Shown: in pieces, positions 32,355-40,527 of the stretch | Position numbering within the stretch: position 1 is the first letter of the stretch | Layout of the letters: every line of letters begins with the position of its first letter | Source of the DNA: Streptomyces sp. NRRL F-4489 | Lineage (GTDB): Bacteria > Actinomycetota > Actinomycetes > Streptomycetales > Streptomycetaceae | Reading direction: 5' to 3' | Assembly (NCBI RefSeq): GCF_001509485.1 | Contig: NZ_LLZI01000146.1 | Coordinates: forward strand, 1-64,000 | DNA length: 64,000 nucleotides | Made by a program: the position numbers and the translations under genes | The notes under the pieces: generated by a model | Databases searched by the model: none | What the model was told of the DNA's origin: nothing | The model's input: the letters and a program-made list of their open reading frames with translations, nothing else

Positions 32355-33482
32355 GTGCGACTGGGGACCGTGGCGGCGGCGACCGCCACCACCGTGATCG
32401 GTGCCGGCGCGGCCGCCGTGGCGGCCGGCCGGTACGCCGGAGCGATTGCCCTGAAACCATCGCCCGGCCATCCGCTGCCCGGCGACTCCCGCCTCACCGT
32501 GCACTCCGCCGCCGGCGACCACATCGTCCTCACCCGCAGCCTCGCGTCCCTCCGGCCCGGTACGTACGGCCTGGCCGGCGCCGGCTGCCACGCCGTCGTC
32601 GGACCCGTCGTGCACGGCACCCCGCACCCCCCCGACACCGTCGTCCGCCGCCTGGAACGGGTCACCCGCGGCGCCCTGCGGCCCGGCGCGCGGATGCGGC
32701 TGACCCCGCAGGTGCACGTCGGCGGCCCCCGCGAGGCGTTCGGCATCGACCACACCGACGTCGCCGTCCCCGGCGAACTGGGCGACCTGCCCGCGTGGTT
32801 CGTCCCCGGCGACCGCGACACCTGGGTCATCGCCGTCCACGGCCTGGGCACCACCCGCGAACACCCCCTGGTCGTCCTGCCGTTCCTGCACCGCCAGCGC
32901 TTCCCCGTCCTGGGCCTCGGCTACCGCAACGACCCCGGCGCCCCGCGCACCGGCGACGGCCTGCACCACCTCGGCGACACCGAATGGCGCGATGTGGACG
33001 CCGCCCTCCGCTTCGCCGCCGGCCACGGTGCCCGCGCGGTCGTCCTGCACGGCTGGTCCACCGGCGCCACCATGGCGCTGCGCACCGCCACCCGGTCCGC
33101 CCTGCGCGACCGGATCTCCGGCCTGGTCCTGGACTCCCCGGTCCTGGACCGGCACACCACGGTCCGCGCGCTGGCCACCGCCCGGCACGTCCCGCGCGCC
33201 CTGCTCCCGCTGGCCGTCCGCGCCGCCGAGGGCCACACCGGACTCCCCGTCGACCGCCCCGAGGACGCCGTCGACCCCGGCGAACTGACCGTGCCCGTCC
33301 TCCTCTTCCACGGCTCGGAGGACACCCTCGCGCCCTGGGCGGCCTCCCGCCGCTTCGCCTCCCGCCGCCCCGAGCTGATCACCCTTCAGACCGTCCCGCA
33401 GGCCCCGCACGCCGCCATGTGGAACGCCGACCCGGGCCGCTACGAGGAGACCCTGCGCCGCTTCCTCATCCCGCTGATGTGA
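32355..33482 (+). CDS. Alpha/beta hydrolase with N-terminal membrane segment
   Basis: A 375-residue protein read from GTG 32355; GTG 32370 is an alternative. The first 25 residues are hydrophobic (a membrane anchor or uncleaved signal). Residues about 150-375 are an alpha/beta hydrolase domain: TWVIAVHGLGTTREHPLVV (oxyanion region), nucleophile elbow HGWSTGATMAL, the acid in LLFHGSEDTLAP, and the probable His in PQAPHAAMWN. It resembles the YqkD / dienelactone-hydrolase-like group seen across actinobacteria. Substrate unknown. Confidence 0.88.
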   Translation: MRLGTVAAATATTVIGAGAAAVAAGRYAGAIALKPSPGHPLPGDSRLTVHSAAGDHIVLTRSLASLRPGTYGLAGAGCHAVVGPVVHGTPHPPDTVVRRLERVTRGALRPGARMRLTPQVHVGGPREAFGIDHTDVAVPGELGDLPAWFVPGDRDTWVIAVHGLGTTREHPLVVLPFLHRQRFPVLGLGYRNDPGAPRTGDGLHHLGDTEWRDVDAALRFAAGHGARAVVLHGWSTGATMALRTATRSALRDRISGLVLDSPVLDRHTTVRALATARHVPRALLPLAVRAAEGHTGLPVDRPEDAVDPGELTVPVLLFHGSEDTLAPWAASRRFASRRPELITLQTVPQAPHAAMWNADPGRYEETLRRFLIPLM

Positions 33483-33579
33483 CGCCCCCGGCCCGGCGGC
33501 GCGGGGCCGGCCCGGGACCGGAGCGCCGGGGTCCGCCGTCCGATTGGGCTTTCGGGCCGTCAGCGGCAAGACTGCTCCT

Positions 33580-35001
33580 GTGACGTCCCGTACACCGCGC
33601 GACTCCCGGCTCCGACTCGTCCCCCGACAACCGATTGCGGCCGCCCGCCGGGCGGTGAGCACCCGGGCCGCCCGCCCGGCGCCCCGGCCCCCCGAGGGCA
33701 CCCCGCCGCCCGCGGAACTGGCCCGCCAGGCCCGCGCCGTCCTGGCCGGCGCGGCCCGCCTGGCGCGCTGGGCCGACCGGACCGGCAGCCTGCGCGCCGG
33801 CCCCCGCGGAGCGCTCCCCGAGGACGCCGTGGCCGGCGCCGCCGGCGCCCTGGGCCTGACGCCCCACCAGGTCCGCGCCGACTGGGACCGGGCCCGGCTC
33901 GCCGGCCTCATCGAGCTCCACGACGGCCTGGCCCGCCCCGGCTGGCGGCTGCGCGCCTGGGACCGCGACGACACCGCCGTACTGCGCGGCTGGGTCGCGC
34001 TCTTCGACGCCTGGTCGCTGGCGCTGCCCGCCCCGGCGGACGCCGGCCCCACCCTCGTCGCCGAGGTCGTCGAGGCGGTGCCGCAACTGCTGTCCCTGCT
34101 GCACCTGTCCGCCGGCCCGGTCCGGCTCCCGGTCCTCCTCGACATGCTCGAACAGCGCGTCGCGGAGCTGCGCACCGAGCGCTGCGAGGTGCCCTACGGA
34201 CCGGACCCCGACCCGGACGGCGCCGCCGCCGACGGGCCGGCCTGCGACGCCGCGGGGGCGCCGCTGGCCGGTCTGCTGGCCTGGGCGCTGGACGCCCTGC
34301 GCGCGGTCGGCGCCCTGATGCCGGCCCCGGAGCACGGCACCGGACCGGCCGACGAGGCCCAGCTCACGCCGCTCGGCAACTGGTCGGTGTGGGTCAAGCT
34401 GGAGCAGATCTGCGTCGCCGCGCAGAGCCCGGCCGGCCATATCGAGCAGTCCGCGGAGGCCATGCTGCGCGGCTGCGCCCGGCTGACCCCGGGCCCGGCC
34501 CGCGCCGAGTACCGCGCCTGGCTCGCCGCCCGGTCCGTCGGCGCGGCCGTCGAGGAGCTGCTGGCCGCCGCCCGCGGCGAGGACGCGCTGCTGCGCGGAC
34601 TGGCCTTCGAGGCGCTGCGGGCGGTCGGCGCCCCCGCCGAGCCCGCCGTCCGGGCCGCCGCCGCCGAACAGGTCCTGCGCCCGTACGCCCTGCTGTGGCT
34701 CTTCGAGCACGAGGGCGGCGACCCGGAGACCGCGGCGGACGTGCTGACCCGCGAGGAGTCGACGTGGCTGTGGGTGGACACCGCCGCGGCCGTCGCCGAC
34801 CACGGCGAGACCCAGCTCCTGGTCCGCCACCTGGACTCCGCCGTGCAGGGCTCGGTGCCCCGGCTGCTGGCGGAGGTCCGCGCGGTCGGCCACCCCCGCA
34901 CCGTGCAGGTGCTGGTGGCGCTGGCCGCCGCCCACCCCGACCCGGCGCTCGCCAAGGCCGTCCGCCGGGCGGCCTTCCAGGTGCACACCGGCGGCGCGTA
35001 A
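33580..35001 (+). CDS. Conserved actinobacterial protein of unknown function
   Basis: A 473-residue protein read from GTG 33580. The basic N-terminus (about 50 residues, rich in Arg and Pro) is followed by a segment that looks like a winged helix-turn-helix (AGALGLTPHQVRADWDRARL, then AGLIELHDG). The remainder is mostly helical with Leu/Ala-rich repeats resembling HEAT-like pairs, and HPRTVQVLVALAAAHPD near the end. No catalytic motif. I do not recognise a named family; a regulator or scaffold role is a guess. It precedes the ABC-F gene on the same strand with a 261-bp gap. Confidence 0.8.
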   Translation: MTSRTPRDSRLRLVPRQPIAAARRAVSTRAARPAPRPPEGTPPPAELARQARAVLAGAARLARWADRTGSLRAGPRGALPEDAVAGAAGALGLTPHQVRADWDRARLAGLIELHDGLARPGWRLRAWDRDDTAVLRGWVALFDAWSLALPAPADAGPTLVAEVVEAVPQLLSLLHLSAGPVRLPVLLDMLEQRVAELRTERCEVPYGPDPDPDGAAADGPACDAAGAPLAGLLAWALDALRAVGALMPAPEHGTGPADEAQLTPLGNWSVWVKLEQICVAAQSPAGHIEQSAEAMLRGCARLTPGPARAEYRAWLAARSVGAAVEELLAAARGEDALLRGLAFEALRAVGAPAEPAVRAAAAEQVLRPYALLWLFEHEGGDPETAADVLTREESTWLWVDTAAAVADHGETQLLVRHLDSAVQGSVPRLLAEVRAVGHPRTVQVLVALAAAHPDPALAKAVRRAAFQVHTGGA

Positions 35002-35165
35002 CGGCCCTCCGGACCGCCCCGGGCGGCGCGGCCCACCGGCCCGCCGCCCGGCGCGAGTTGGGCGTACGGCACCCCGCCGGGCCGCCCCCGCGCGCCCGTT
35101 GTGGCCTGCCTCACAGTCCCGCGGCGGGCTCCCCTCGCGCCGGAAATCGACTTGCACCGGCCCGT

Positions 35166-35171
35166 TAGACT
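35166..35171 (+). promoter_or_regulatory. Probable -10 element for a leaderless transcript before the ABC-F gene
   Basis: TAGACT fits the TANNNT -10 consensus and ends 6 nt before ATG 35178, which would place the transcription start at or next to that ATG. No good -35 element is seen at 16-18 bp. Confidence 0.5.
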
Positions 35172-35177
35172 GCCTGC

Positions 35178-35204
35178 ATGGCAGTTCTCCTCTGGGTTCA
35201 TTAG
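35178..35204 (+). CDS. Eight-codon upstream ORF (MAVLLWVH), possible leader peptide
   Basis: ATG GCA GTT CTC CTC TGG GTT CAT TAG, ending 58 nt before the ABC-F start. There is no Shine-Dalgarno, but a -10-like element lies 6 nt upstream, so it is probably read from a leaderless message. The TAG overlaps the left arm of a possible stem (35204-35209 with 35236-35241). Short hydrophobic leaders control several ABC-F genes by ribosome stalling; that role here is inference. Confidence 0.5.
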   Translation: MAVLLWVH

Positions 35205-35262
35205 ACGGCGCAGACCGCTTCGGACCGTCCCACCCGCCGTCTTCCTGCCCTGGAGTTTTTCC

Positions 35263-36861
35263 GTGATCACCGCTTCCGGCCTCGAGCTGCGCGCCGGCGC
35301 CCGCGTCCTCATCGAGTCCGCCTCCTTCCGCATCGCCCGCGGCGACCGCATCGGCCTGGTCGGCCGCAACGGCGCCGGCAAGACCACCCTCACCAAGGTC
35401 CTGGCCGGCGAGGGCATGCCGGCCAGCGGCCAGGTCGCCCGCTCCGGCGAGGTCGGCTATCTGCCCCAGGACCCGCGCACCGGCGACCTCGACGTACTGG
35501 CCCGCGACCGCATCCTCTCCGCCCGCGGTCTGGACACCGTCCTGCGCCGCATGCGCGAGAACGAGGACCGGATGGCGAACGGCAAGGGCGCCACCCGCGA
35601 GAAGGCCATGAAGAAGTACGAGCGGCTGGAGACGGAGTTCCTCACCAAGGGCGGGTACGCCGCCGAGGCCGAGGCCGCCACCATCGCCGCCAGCCTGGGC
35701 CTGCCCGACCGCATCCTCGCCCAGCCGCTGCACACCCTCTCCGGCGGCCAGCGGCGCCGCGTGGAGCTCGCCCGGATCCTCTTCTCGGACGCCGACATCC
35801 TGCTCCTGGACGAGCCCACCAACCACCTCGACGCCGACTCCATCGCGTGGCTGCGCGACTACCTCAAGACCTACCGCGGCGGCTTCATCGTCATCTCCCA
35901 CGACGTCGACCTGGTCGAGACGGTCGTCAACAAGGTCTTCTACCTCGACGCCAACCGCGCCCAGATCGACGTCTACAACATGGGCTGGAAGCTCTACCAG
36001 CAGCAGCGCGAGGCCGACGAGAAGCGCCGCCGCCGCGAGCGGGCCAACGCCGAGAAGAAGGCCGCCGCCCTGCACTCCCAGGCCGACAAGATGCGCGCCA
36101 AGGCCACCAAGACCGTCGCCGCCCAGAACATGGCCAAGCGCGCCGACAAGCTGCTGGCCGGCCTGGAGGCGGTGCGGGTCTCCGACAAGGTCGCCAAGCT
36201 GCGCTTCCCGGAGCCGGCCCCGTGCGGCAAGACCCCGCTCACCGCCGAGGGCCTGTCGAAGTCCTACGGCTCCCTGGAGATCTTCACCGACGTCAGCCTC
36301 GCCATCGACAAGGGCTCCCGGGTCGTCATCCTGGGCCTGAACGGCGCCGGCAAGACCACCCTGCTGCGCCTGCTGGCCGGCGTCGAGACCCCCGACACCG
36401 GCGAGGTCCGCCCCGGCCACGGCCTCAAGCTCGGCTACTACGCCCAGGAGCACGAGACGCTGGACCCGGACCGCACGGTCCTGGAGAACATGCGCTCCGC
36501 CGCCCCCGACATGGATCTGGTCGAGGTCCGCAAGGTGCTCGGCTCGTTCCTCTTCTCCGGCGACGACGTCGACAAGCCCGCCGGGGTGCTCTCCGGCGGC
36601 GAGAAGACCCGGCTCGCGCTGGCGACCCTGGTCGTCTCCTCCGCCAACGTCCTCCTCCTCGACGAGCCCACCAACAACCTCGACCCGGCCAGCCGCGAGG
36701 AGATCCTCGGCGCGCTGCGCACCTTCACCGGCGCGGTGGTCCTGGTGACCCACGACGAGGGCGCCGTGGACGCGCTCGCCCCGGAGCGGATCATCCTGCT
36801 GCCGGACGGCGTCGAGGACCTGTGGGGCCAGGACTACGCGGACCTGGTCGCGCTGGCCTGA
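35263..36861 (+). CDS. ABC-F family ATPase (ribosome-associated translation factor)
   Basis: A 532-residue protein with two ABC domains and no membrane segments, from GTG 35263 with GGAG 7 nt upstream. Domain 1: Walker A GRNGAGKTT, signature LSGGQRRRVELAR, Walker B ILLLDEPTNHLD. Domain 2: GLNGAGKTT, LSGGEKTRLALA, VLLLDEPTNNLD. Between them is a Lys/Arg-rich helical linker (about residues 240-310), the part that reaches into the ribosome in ABC-F proteins. It probably acts on the ribosomal E site; antibiotic resistance or general translation roles cannot be told apart. The upstream ORF suggests translational control. Confidence 0.93.
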   Translation: MITASGLELRAGARVLIESASFRIARGDRIGLVGRNGAGKTTLTKVLAGEGMPASGQVARSGEVGYLPQDPRTGDLDVLARDRILSARGLDTVLRRMRENEDRMANGKGATREKAMKKYERLETEFLTKGGYAAEAEAATIAASLGLPDRILAQPLHTLSGGQRRRVELARILFSDADILLLDEPTNHLDADSIAWLRDYLKTYRGGFIVISHDVDLVETVVNKVFYLDANRAQIDVYNMGWKLYQQQREADEKRRRRERANAEKKAAALHSQADKMRAKATKTVAAQNMAKRADKLLAGLEAVRVSDKVAKLRFPEPAPCGKTPLTAEGLSKSYGSLEIFTDVSLAIDKGSRVVILGLNGAGKTTLLRLLAGVETPDTGEVRPGHGLKLGYYAQEHETLDPDRTVLENMRSAAPDMDLVEVRKVLGSFLFSGDDVDKPAGVLSGGEKTRLALATLVVSSANVLLLDEPTNNLDPASREEILGALRTFTGAVVLVTHDEGAVDALAPERIILLPDGVEDLWGQDYADLVALA

Positions 36862-36887
36862 CCGCGGCCGTACCGGTCCGGCGGTAC

Positions 36888-36941
36888 CGCTCCCGCCGGA
36901 TGGATCACGCCGGATGGATCATTCGGCCCATGGGTGATCCA
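36888..36941. repeat. Direct and inverted GATCA repeats upstream of the GbnA-like gene
   Basis: Two near-identical direct copies of GCCGGATGGATCA lie 14 bp apart, ending at 36907 and 36921. TGGATCA (36915-36921) and TGATCCA (36935-36941) form a perfect 7-bp inverted repeat with a 13-nt spacer. Each contains GATCA. The 364-bp intergenic stretch 36862-37225 holds no gene; a fourth GATC is at 37184. Confidence 0.75.
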
Positions 36942-37225
36942 TCATCTGAGTGAGAACGGCTGGTACCCCGGCGAGCCTGCCGGACCCGGCAGGCTCGCGC
37001 GGACCCGTCCGCCCTGTGACTCACGGCACACCCCCTGACCTGGCACTTCTCCCGGAACGGGACGTACCCGGCGGCCGCCGGGCGCTCGGAAGCGGGCATT
37101 CCGGCCGCCCCGGACACCCCCGGCACGGCAAAGGATGTGCCACGTACCTCGCGGAATGGGTGGCCAGGAAGCCGGGGAGGGGTGATCATGAGAGTCCAGA
37201 GCGCACTTCCCACGAGGAGGCACGG

Positions 37226-37447
37226 GTGGCCGAGACTCTGAAGAAGGGCAGCCGGGTGACCGGCGCCGCGCGCGAGAAGCTCGCGGCAGACCTGAAGAAG
37301 AAGTACGACTCCGGAGCGAGCATCCGGGCGCTGGCCGAGGAAACGGGCCGCTCCTATGGATTCGTGCACCGGATGCTCACCGAATCCGGAGTGGTCCTGC
37401 GCGGCCGCGGCGGAGCCACGAGGGGCAAGAAGGCCGCCTCGGTCTAG
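37226..37447 (+). CDS. gbnA: Small helix-turn-helix nucleoid-associated protein, GbnA/SCO1839-like
   Basis: A 73-residue basic protein from GTG 37226 with CGAGGAGG about 7 nt upstream. A Lys-rich N-terminus leads into one helix-turn-helix (YDSGASIRALAEETGRSYGF, then VHRMLTESGV) and an Arg/Gly/Lys tail. The sequence matches my memory of SCO1839, a Streptomyces nucleoid-associated protein reported to bind GATC-containing sites genome-wide. The four GATCA sites upstream suggest self-binding. Identification is by recall of the family, not by search. Confidence 0.8.
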   Translation: MAETLKKGSRVTGAAREKLAADLKKKYDSGASIRALAEETGRSYGFVHRMLTESGVVLRGRGGATRGKKAASV

Positions 37448-37561
37448 AGGGCATCCGGCTCCGGGTGCCGCGGTACCCCCGGCCGTCCGAGCCGTCGGCC
37501 GGGAGGTTACCGTTCAGTCACTTACGCACGCAGGTGCGGTGGCTGACTCGGAGGCGCCCTC

Positions 37562-38341
37562 ATGACTCTGCTCGACAGGCACGGAGTACGGCTCACCGTG
37601 GACGACGCGATCGCCACGGTGACCCTCGCCAACGCGGCAAAGCGCAATGCGCAGTCCCCCGCCATGTGGCGGGCGCTCGCCGAGGCGGGCTCGCTGCTGC
37701 CGGGGAACGTCCGGATCGTGGTGCTCCGCGGGGAGGGCGTGTCCTTCTCCGCGGGGCTGGACCGGCAGGCGTTCACGCCCGAAGGGTTCGACGGCGAGCC
37801 GTCGTTCCTCGATCTGGCGCGCGGTTCGGACGAGGCGCTGGACGCCACCATCGCCGAGTACCAAGAGGCGTTCACCTGGTGGCGGCGGAACGACCTGGTC
37901 TCCATCGCCGCCGTCCAGGGCCACGCCATCGGCGCGGGCTTCCAGCTCGCCCTCGCCTGCGATCTGCGGGTCGCCGCCGAGGACGTCCAGTTCGCCATGC
38001 GCGAGACCAGCCTGGGCCTGGTGCCCGACCTCGCCGGCACCCACCCCCTGGTGGGCCTCGTCGGCTACGCCCGCGCGCTGGAGATCTGCGCCACCGGCCG
38101 CTTCGTACGGGCCGAGGAGGCCGAGCGGATCGGCCTGGTGAACCTCGTCGTCCCCGGTGGCGAACTGGACGCCGCGACCGCCGATCTGGCCGCCGCCCTC
38201 ACCGCCGCGCCCCGGGACGCCGTCATCGAGACCAAGGCCCTGCTGGCCGGCGCCGCGGGCCGCACGTACGAGGAGCAGCGCCGCGCCGAACGGGCCGCCC
38301 AGGCGCGGCGGCTGCGCGATCTGGCGGGGGTGGGGGACTGA
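37562..38341 (+). CDS. Enoyl-CoA hydratase/isomerase family protein
   Basis: A 259-residue crotonase-fold protein from ATG 37562. Motifs are VTLANAAKRNAQSPAMWRAL, IVVLRGEGVSFSAGLDRQAF (oxyanion-hole region), VQGHAIGAGFQLALACDLRV (second oxyanion Gly) and GLVPDLAGTHPLVGLVGYAR. Asp rather than Glu is seen at the second acid position (PDLAG), so hydratase and isomerase activities cannot be told apart. Cytoplasmic. It sits alone; substrate unknown. Confidence 0.93.
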   Translation: MTLLDRHGVRLTVDDAIATVTLANAAKRNAQSPAMWRALAEAGSLLPGNVRIVVLRGEGVSFSAGLDRQAFTPEGFDGEPSFLDLARGSDEALDATIAEYQEAFTWWRRNDLVSIAAVQGHAIGAGFQLALACDLRVAAEDVQFAMRETSLGLVPDLAGTHPLVGLVGYARALEICATGRFVRAEEAERIGLVNLVVPGGELDAATADLAAALTAAPRDAVIETKALLAGAAGRTYEEQRRAERAAQARRLRDLAGVGD

Positions 38342-38388
38342 GGCCGGACGGGGGCTGAGGGGCCGGGCGGGGCTGAGGGGCTGCCCCG

Positions 38389-39201
38389 TCAGGCGGCGTC
38401 CACCGCTGTGACCAGGACCGCGGCCGTGACCAGGGCTGTGTCCGGTCCAGTGGTCGTGTCCGGCGCAGCGGTCGTGTCCGGTCCAGTGATCGCGTCCGGC
38501 CCCGGCGCGGGTGCGGTGAGGGCCGAGCGGACGGCGCGGGCCACGTCCAGCGGGCGGTAGCCGGGCGCGGTCGCCAGCTGGACCAGCGCATGGCCGCCGG
38601 ACCGGGCCACGCCCCGCGAGCGCCCGGCGGTGGCCGGCGCGAGCCGGGCCACTCCCGGCACGGCCAGCACCCGCGCGGCCAGCTCGTCCGCGCCGCCCGG
38701 GGCCGGGCTCGCGCCACCGCCGCGCGGGGGCTCGGCCACGGTTTCGTAAGGGGACGCCGTCGTACCGGCGGACGAGGTGCCGGGGGCGGGGACCGGGCCC
38801 GGCGGCGCGTCCAGCAGTCCTGTGACGCGGAGGTCCGCCGCGTCCACCACCAGGCCCAGGGCGTCCTCCGCCGCCGTCAGCAGCGCGGTCCGCAGGGCGC
38901 CGGTGAGCGCGGGCAGCGGGCGGCCGGGCGGGGCGGTGACGTCCGCGGTGAGGCGCAGCGGGCCCGGCGGCAGGGCGCCCGGCGGCGCCGGGACGGCCGG
39001 TGCGGGGGTGCCGTCCGGATCGGCGAGCGAGAGGCGCAGCGCGTCCAGGCGTACGCCGGGCGGGAGGCCGGGGGCGCGCAGCAGCGCCGCGCGGGCCGCC
39101 CGTTCGGTGATCCACGCCCCGTCCGCCGGCCCGCCGAGCGGCAGGATCCGGCCGGCCCCGACCTGCTCCCGTACGGTGCGTGCCAGCTCGTCCGCGGCCA
39201 C
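38389..39201 (-). CDS. Conserved protein divergent from the Asp23 cluster (P10-labelled family)
   Basis: A 270-residue protein read from GTG 39201, preceded by GAAAGGGG. Homologues I recall next to Asp23/AmaP genes are labelled nucleopolyhedrovirus P10 family, a name that says nothing of function. Residues 1-35 (DELARTVREQVGAGRILPLG) and 36-60 (GAWITERAARAALLR) are the conserved part. The C-terminal DVARAVRSALTAPAP resembles the conserved helix of Asp23 proteins. An 18-bp tandem repeat encodes part of the tail. No membrane segment. It faces away from the stress cluster and may share its regulation. Confidence 0.75.
   Translation of the reverse strand: MAADELARTVREQVGAGRILPLGGPADGAWITERAARAALLRAPGLPPGVRLDALRLSLADPDGTPAPAVPAPPGALPPGPLRLTADVTAPPGRPLPALTGALRTALLTAAEDALGLVVDAADLRVTGLLDAPPGPVPAPGTSSAGTTASPYETVAEPPRGGGASPAPGGADELAARVLAVPGVARLAPATAGRSRGVARSGGHALVQLATAPGYRPLDVARAVRSALTAPAPGPDAITGPDTTAAPDTTTGPDTALVTAAVLVTAVDAA
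38438..38491. repeat. 18-bp tandem repeat inside the P10-labelled gene
   Basis: Three imperfect units of GTGTCCGGTCCAGTGGTC type start at 38438, 38456 and 38474. They encode the imperfect repeat GPDAIT/GPDTTA/APDTTT/GPDT near the C-terminus. Confidence 0.8.
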
Positions 39202-39430
39202 CGCGCCACCCCTTTCCCATCCGTCCCGGTGCACGTCCCCAGCCTGCCCCAGGCGGCCCGCCGGGGCAGGTCGCGGCACTCCGCTGCCACGTTCCCGGAG
39301 CGCGTCCCGGCATCCGCCCCTACCGTGGATCGGGGCGAAAGGAGCATTTCGCCCGTAATCGAACGGTCGGCGGTCGCAGCCGGCCGCCGTACGGCGTCAC
39401 CGGCAGCAGGCGGAGAAGGGACGGACGGCC

Positions 39431-39892
39431 ATGACGACCCCTGGTCAGCAGAGCGCGGACGTGGCGGAACCGCTGGTGCGGCGGGGCGGCGGCGACCCCG
39501 CGATACGCGGCCGGACCACCATCGCGGTCGGCGTGGTGGAGAAGATCGCCGGGCTCGCGGCCCGCGAGGTGCCGGGCGTCCACGCCATGGGCAGCGGCTT
39601 CGCCCGCACGCTCGGCGCGGTGCGCGAACGGGTGCCCGGCGGCCGGGCCGGCACCGCCACGCGCGGGGTGAAGGCCGAGGTCGGCGAGGTGCAGACCGCG
39701 CTCGACCTGGGCATCGTGGTCGAGTACGGCGTCCCCATCGCCGACCTGGCCCGGGACGTGCGGGAGAACGTGATCTCCGCCGTGGAGCGGATGACCGGCC
39801 TGGAAGTCGTCGAGGTCAACATCGCGGTGAGCGATGTGAAGCTGCCCGACGAGCCCGACGAGGAAGCGGAACCGGCGCCGCGGATCCAGTGA
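39431..39892 (+). CDS. Asp23/Gls24 family envelope stress response protein
   Basis: A 153-residue protein from ATG 39431. The Asp23 core spans about residues 25-130: IRGRTTIAVGVVEKIAGLAA, REVPGVHAMGSGFARTLG, VQTALDLGIVVEYGVPIADL, ARDVRENVISAVERMTGLEV and VEVNIAVSDVKLP. It has no signal or membrane segment; Asp23 proteins are held at the membrane by AmaP. It is the first of five genes in one direction that end with AmaP, with small gaps. General cell-envelope stress role by family. Confidence 0.93.
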   Translation: MTTPGQQSADVAEPLVRRGGGDPAIRGRTTIAVGVVEKIAGLAAREVPGVHAMGSGFARTLGAVRERVPGGRAGTATRGVKAEVGEVQTALDLGIVVEYGVPIADLARDVRENVISAVERMTGLEVVEVNIAVSDVKLPDEPDEEAEPAPRIQ

Positions 39893-39930
39893 CCGGGCCC
39901 GGCCGGAGCGGTTGAGCGAAGGAGCGCAGG

Positions 39931-40128
39931 ATGAGCATGACCGTGGTCGGCCTCGTGGCCGGGATGGCGCTGGGCTTCGCCGGGTACTTCGGCGGATTCG
40001 GGGCGTTCATCCTGGTGGCGGCGCTGGGCGCCATCGGGTTCGTGGCCGGGCGGTTCCTGGACGGGGACGTGGCGGCCTGGGAGTTCCTCCGCGCCCGTAC
40101 CGGCGACCGCGACGACCGGCGGCGGTGA
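39931..40128 (+). CDS. Small two-helix membrane protein of the Asp23 cluster
   Basis: A 65-residue protein from ATG 39931. The first 43 residues are two Gly-rich hydrophobic helices (VVGLVAGMALGFAGYFGGFG and AFILVAALGAIGFVAGRFLD). An acidic and then Arg-rich tail follows. It resembles the DUF2273-type small membrane proteins that accompany Asp23 genes, possibly anchoring them. It sits between two Asp23-family genes. Confidence 0.85.
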   Translation: MSMTVVGLVAGMALGFAGYFGGFGAFILVAALGAIGFVAGRFLDGDVAAWEFLRARTGDRDDRRR

Positions 40129-40134
40129 GCCGGG

Positions 40135-40527
40135 ATGGCGACGGCGACCCCGCCGGCCACCGGCGGCGGCGTACCGGAGGGTGAGCGCGGCGCGACCCGG
40201 ATCGCCGACCGGGTGGTCGCCAAGATCGCCGCGCGGGCGGCCCGCGAGGCGCTGCGCACCGCGTCGCCCGGCGCCCGCACCGACGCCCATGCGACGGTGA
40301 CGGTGGCCCGCCGCGAGGTCCGCCCGCCCTTCGGCGAGGCCCGGCTGCGGGTCGCGGTGGAACTGCCCTACCCCGCCCCCATCGGCGCGCACTGCGGCCT
40401 GGTACGCCGTCAAGTGACCGACCGAGTCAAGGCGTTGGCGGGTATGACGGTGGCCGAGGTGGCGGTGCAGGTGGAGCGGCTGACCTCGCCGCTGCTCGCC
40501 GAGCGGAGCCGGGAGCGGGTGCGGTGA
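40135..40527 (+). CDS. Asp23/Gls24 family protein (second copy)
   Basis: A 130-residue protein from ATG 40135, 6 nt after the previous stop. It has the Asp23 pattern: RIADRVVAKIAARAAREAL, ATVTVARREVRPPFGE, LRVAVELPYPAPI and VRRQVTDRVKALAGMTVAEV. Shorter and more basic than the first copy, it may form hetero-assemblies with it. Its stop overlaps the next start as GTGA. Confidence 0.88.
   Translation: MATATPPATGGGVPEGERGATRIADRVVAKIAARAAREALRTASPGARTDAHATVTVARREVRPPFGEARLRVAVELPYPAPIGAHCGLVRRQVTDRVKALAGMTVAEVAVQVERLTSPLLAERSRERVR

Noticed and set aside
33466..36753. Minus-strand ORF of 1095 codons opposite the ABC-F gene
   Set aside because: The product is Gly/Arg/Val/Gln-rich with no domain; the plus strand encodes a complete ABC-F ATPase.
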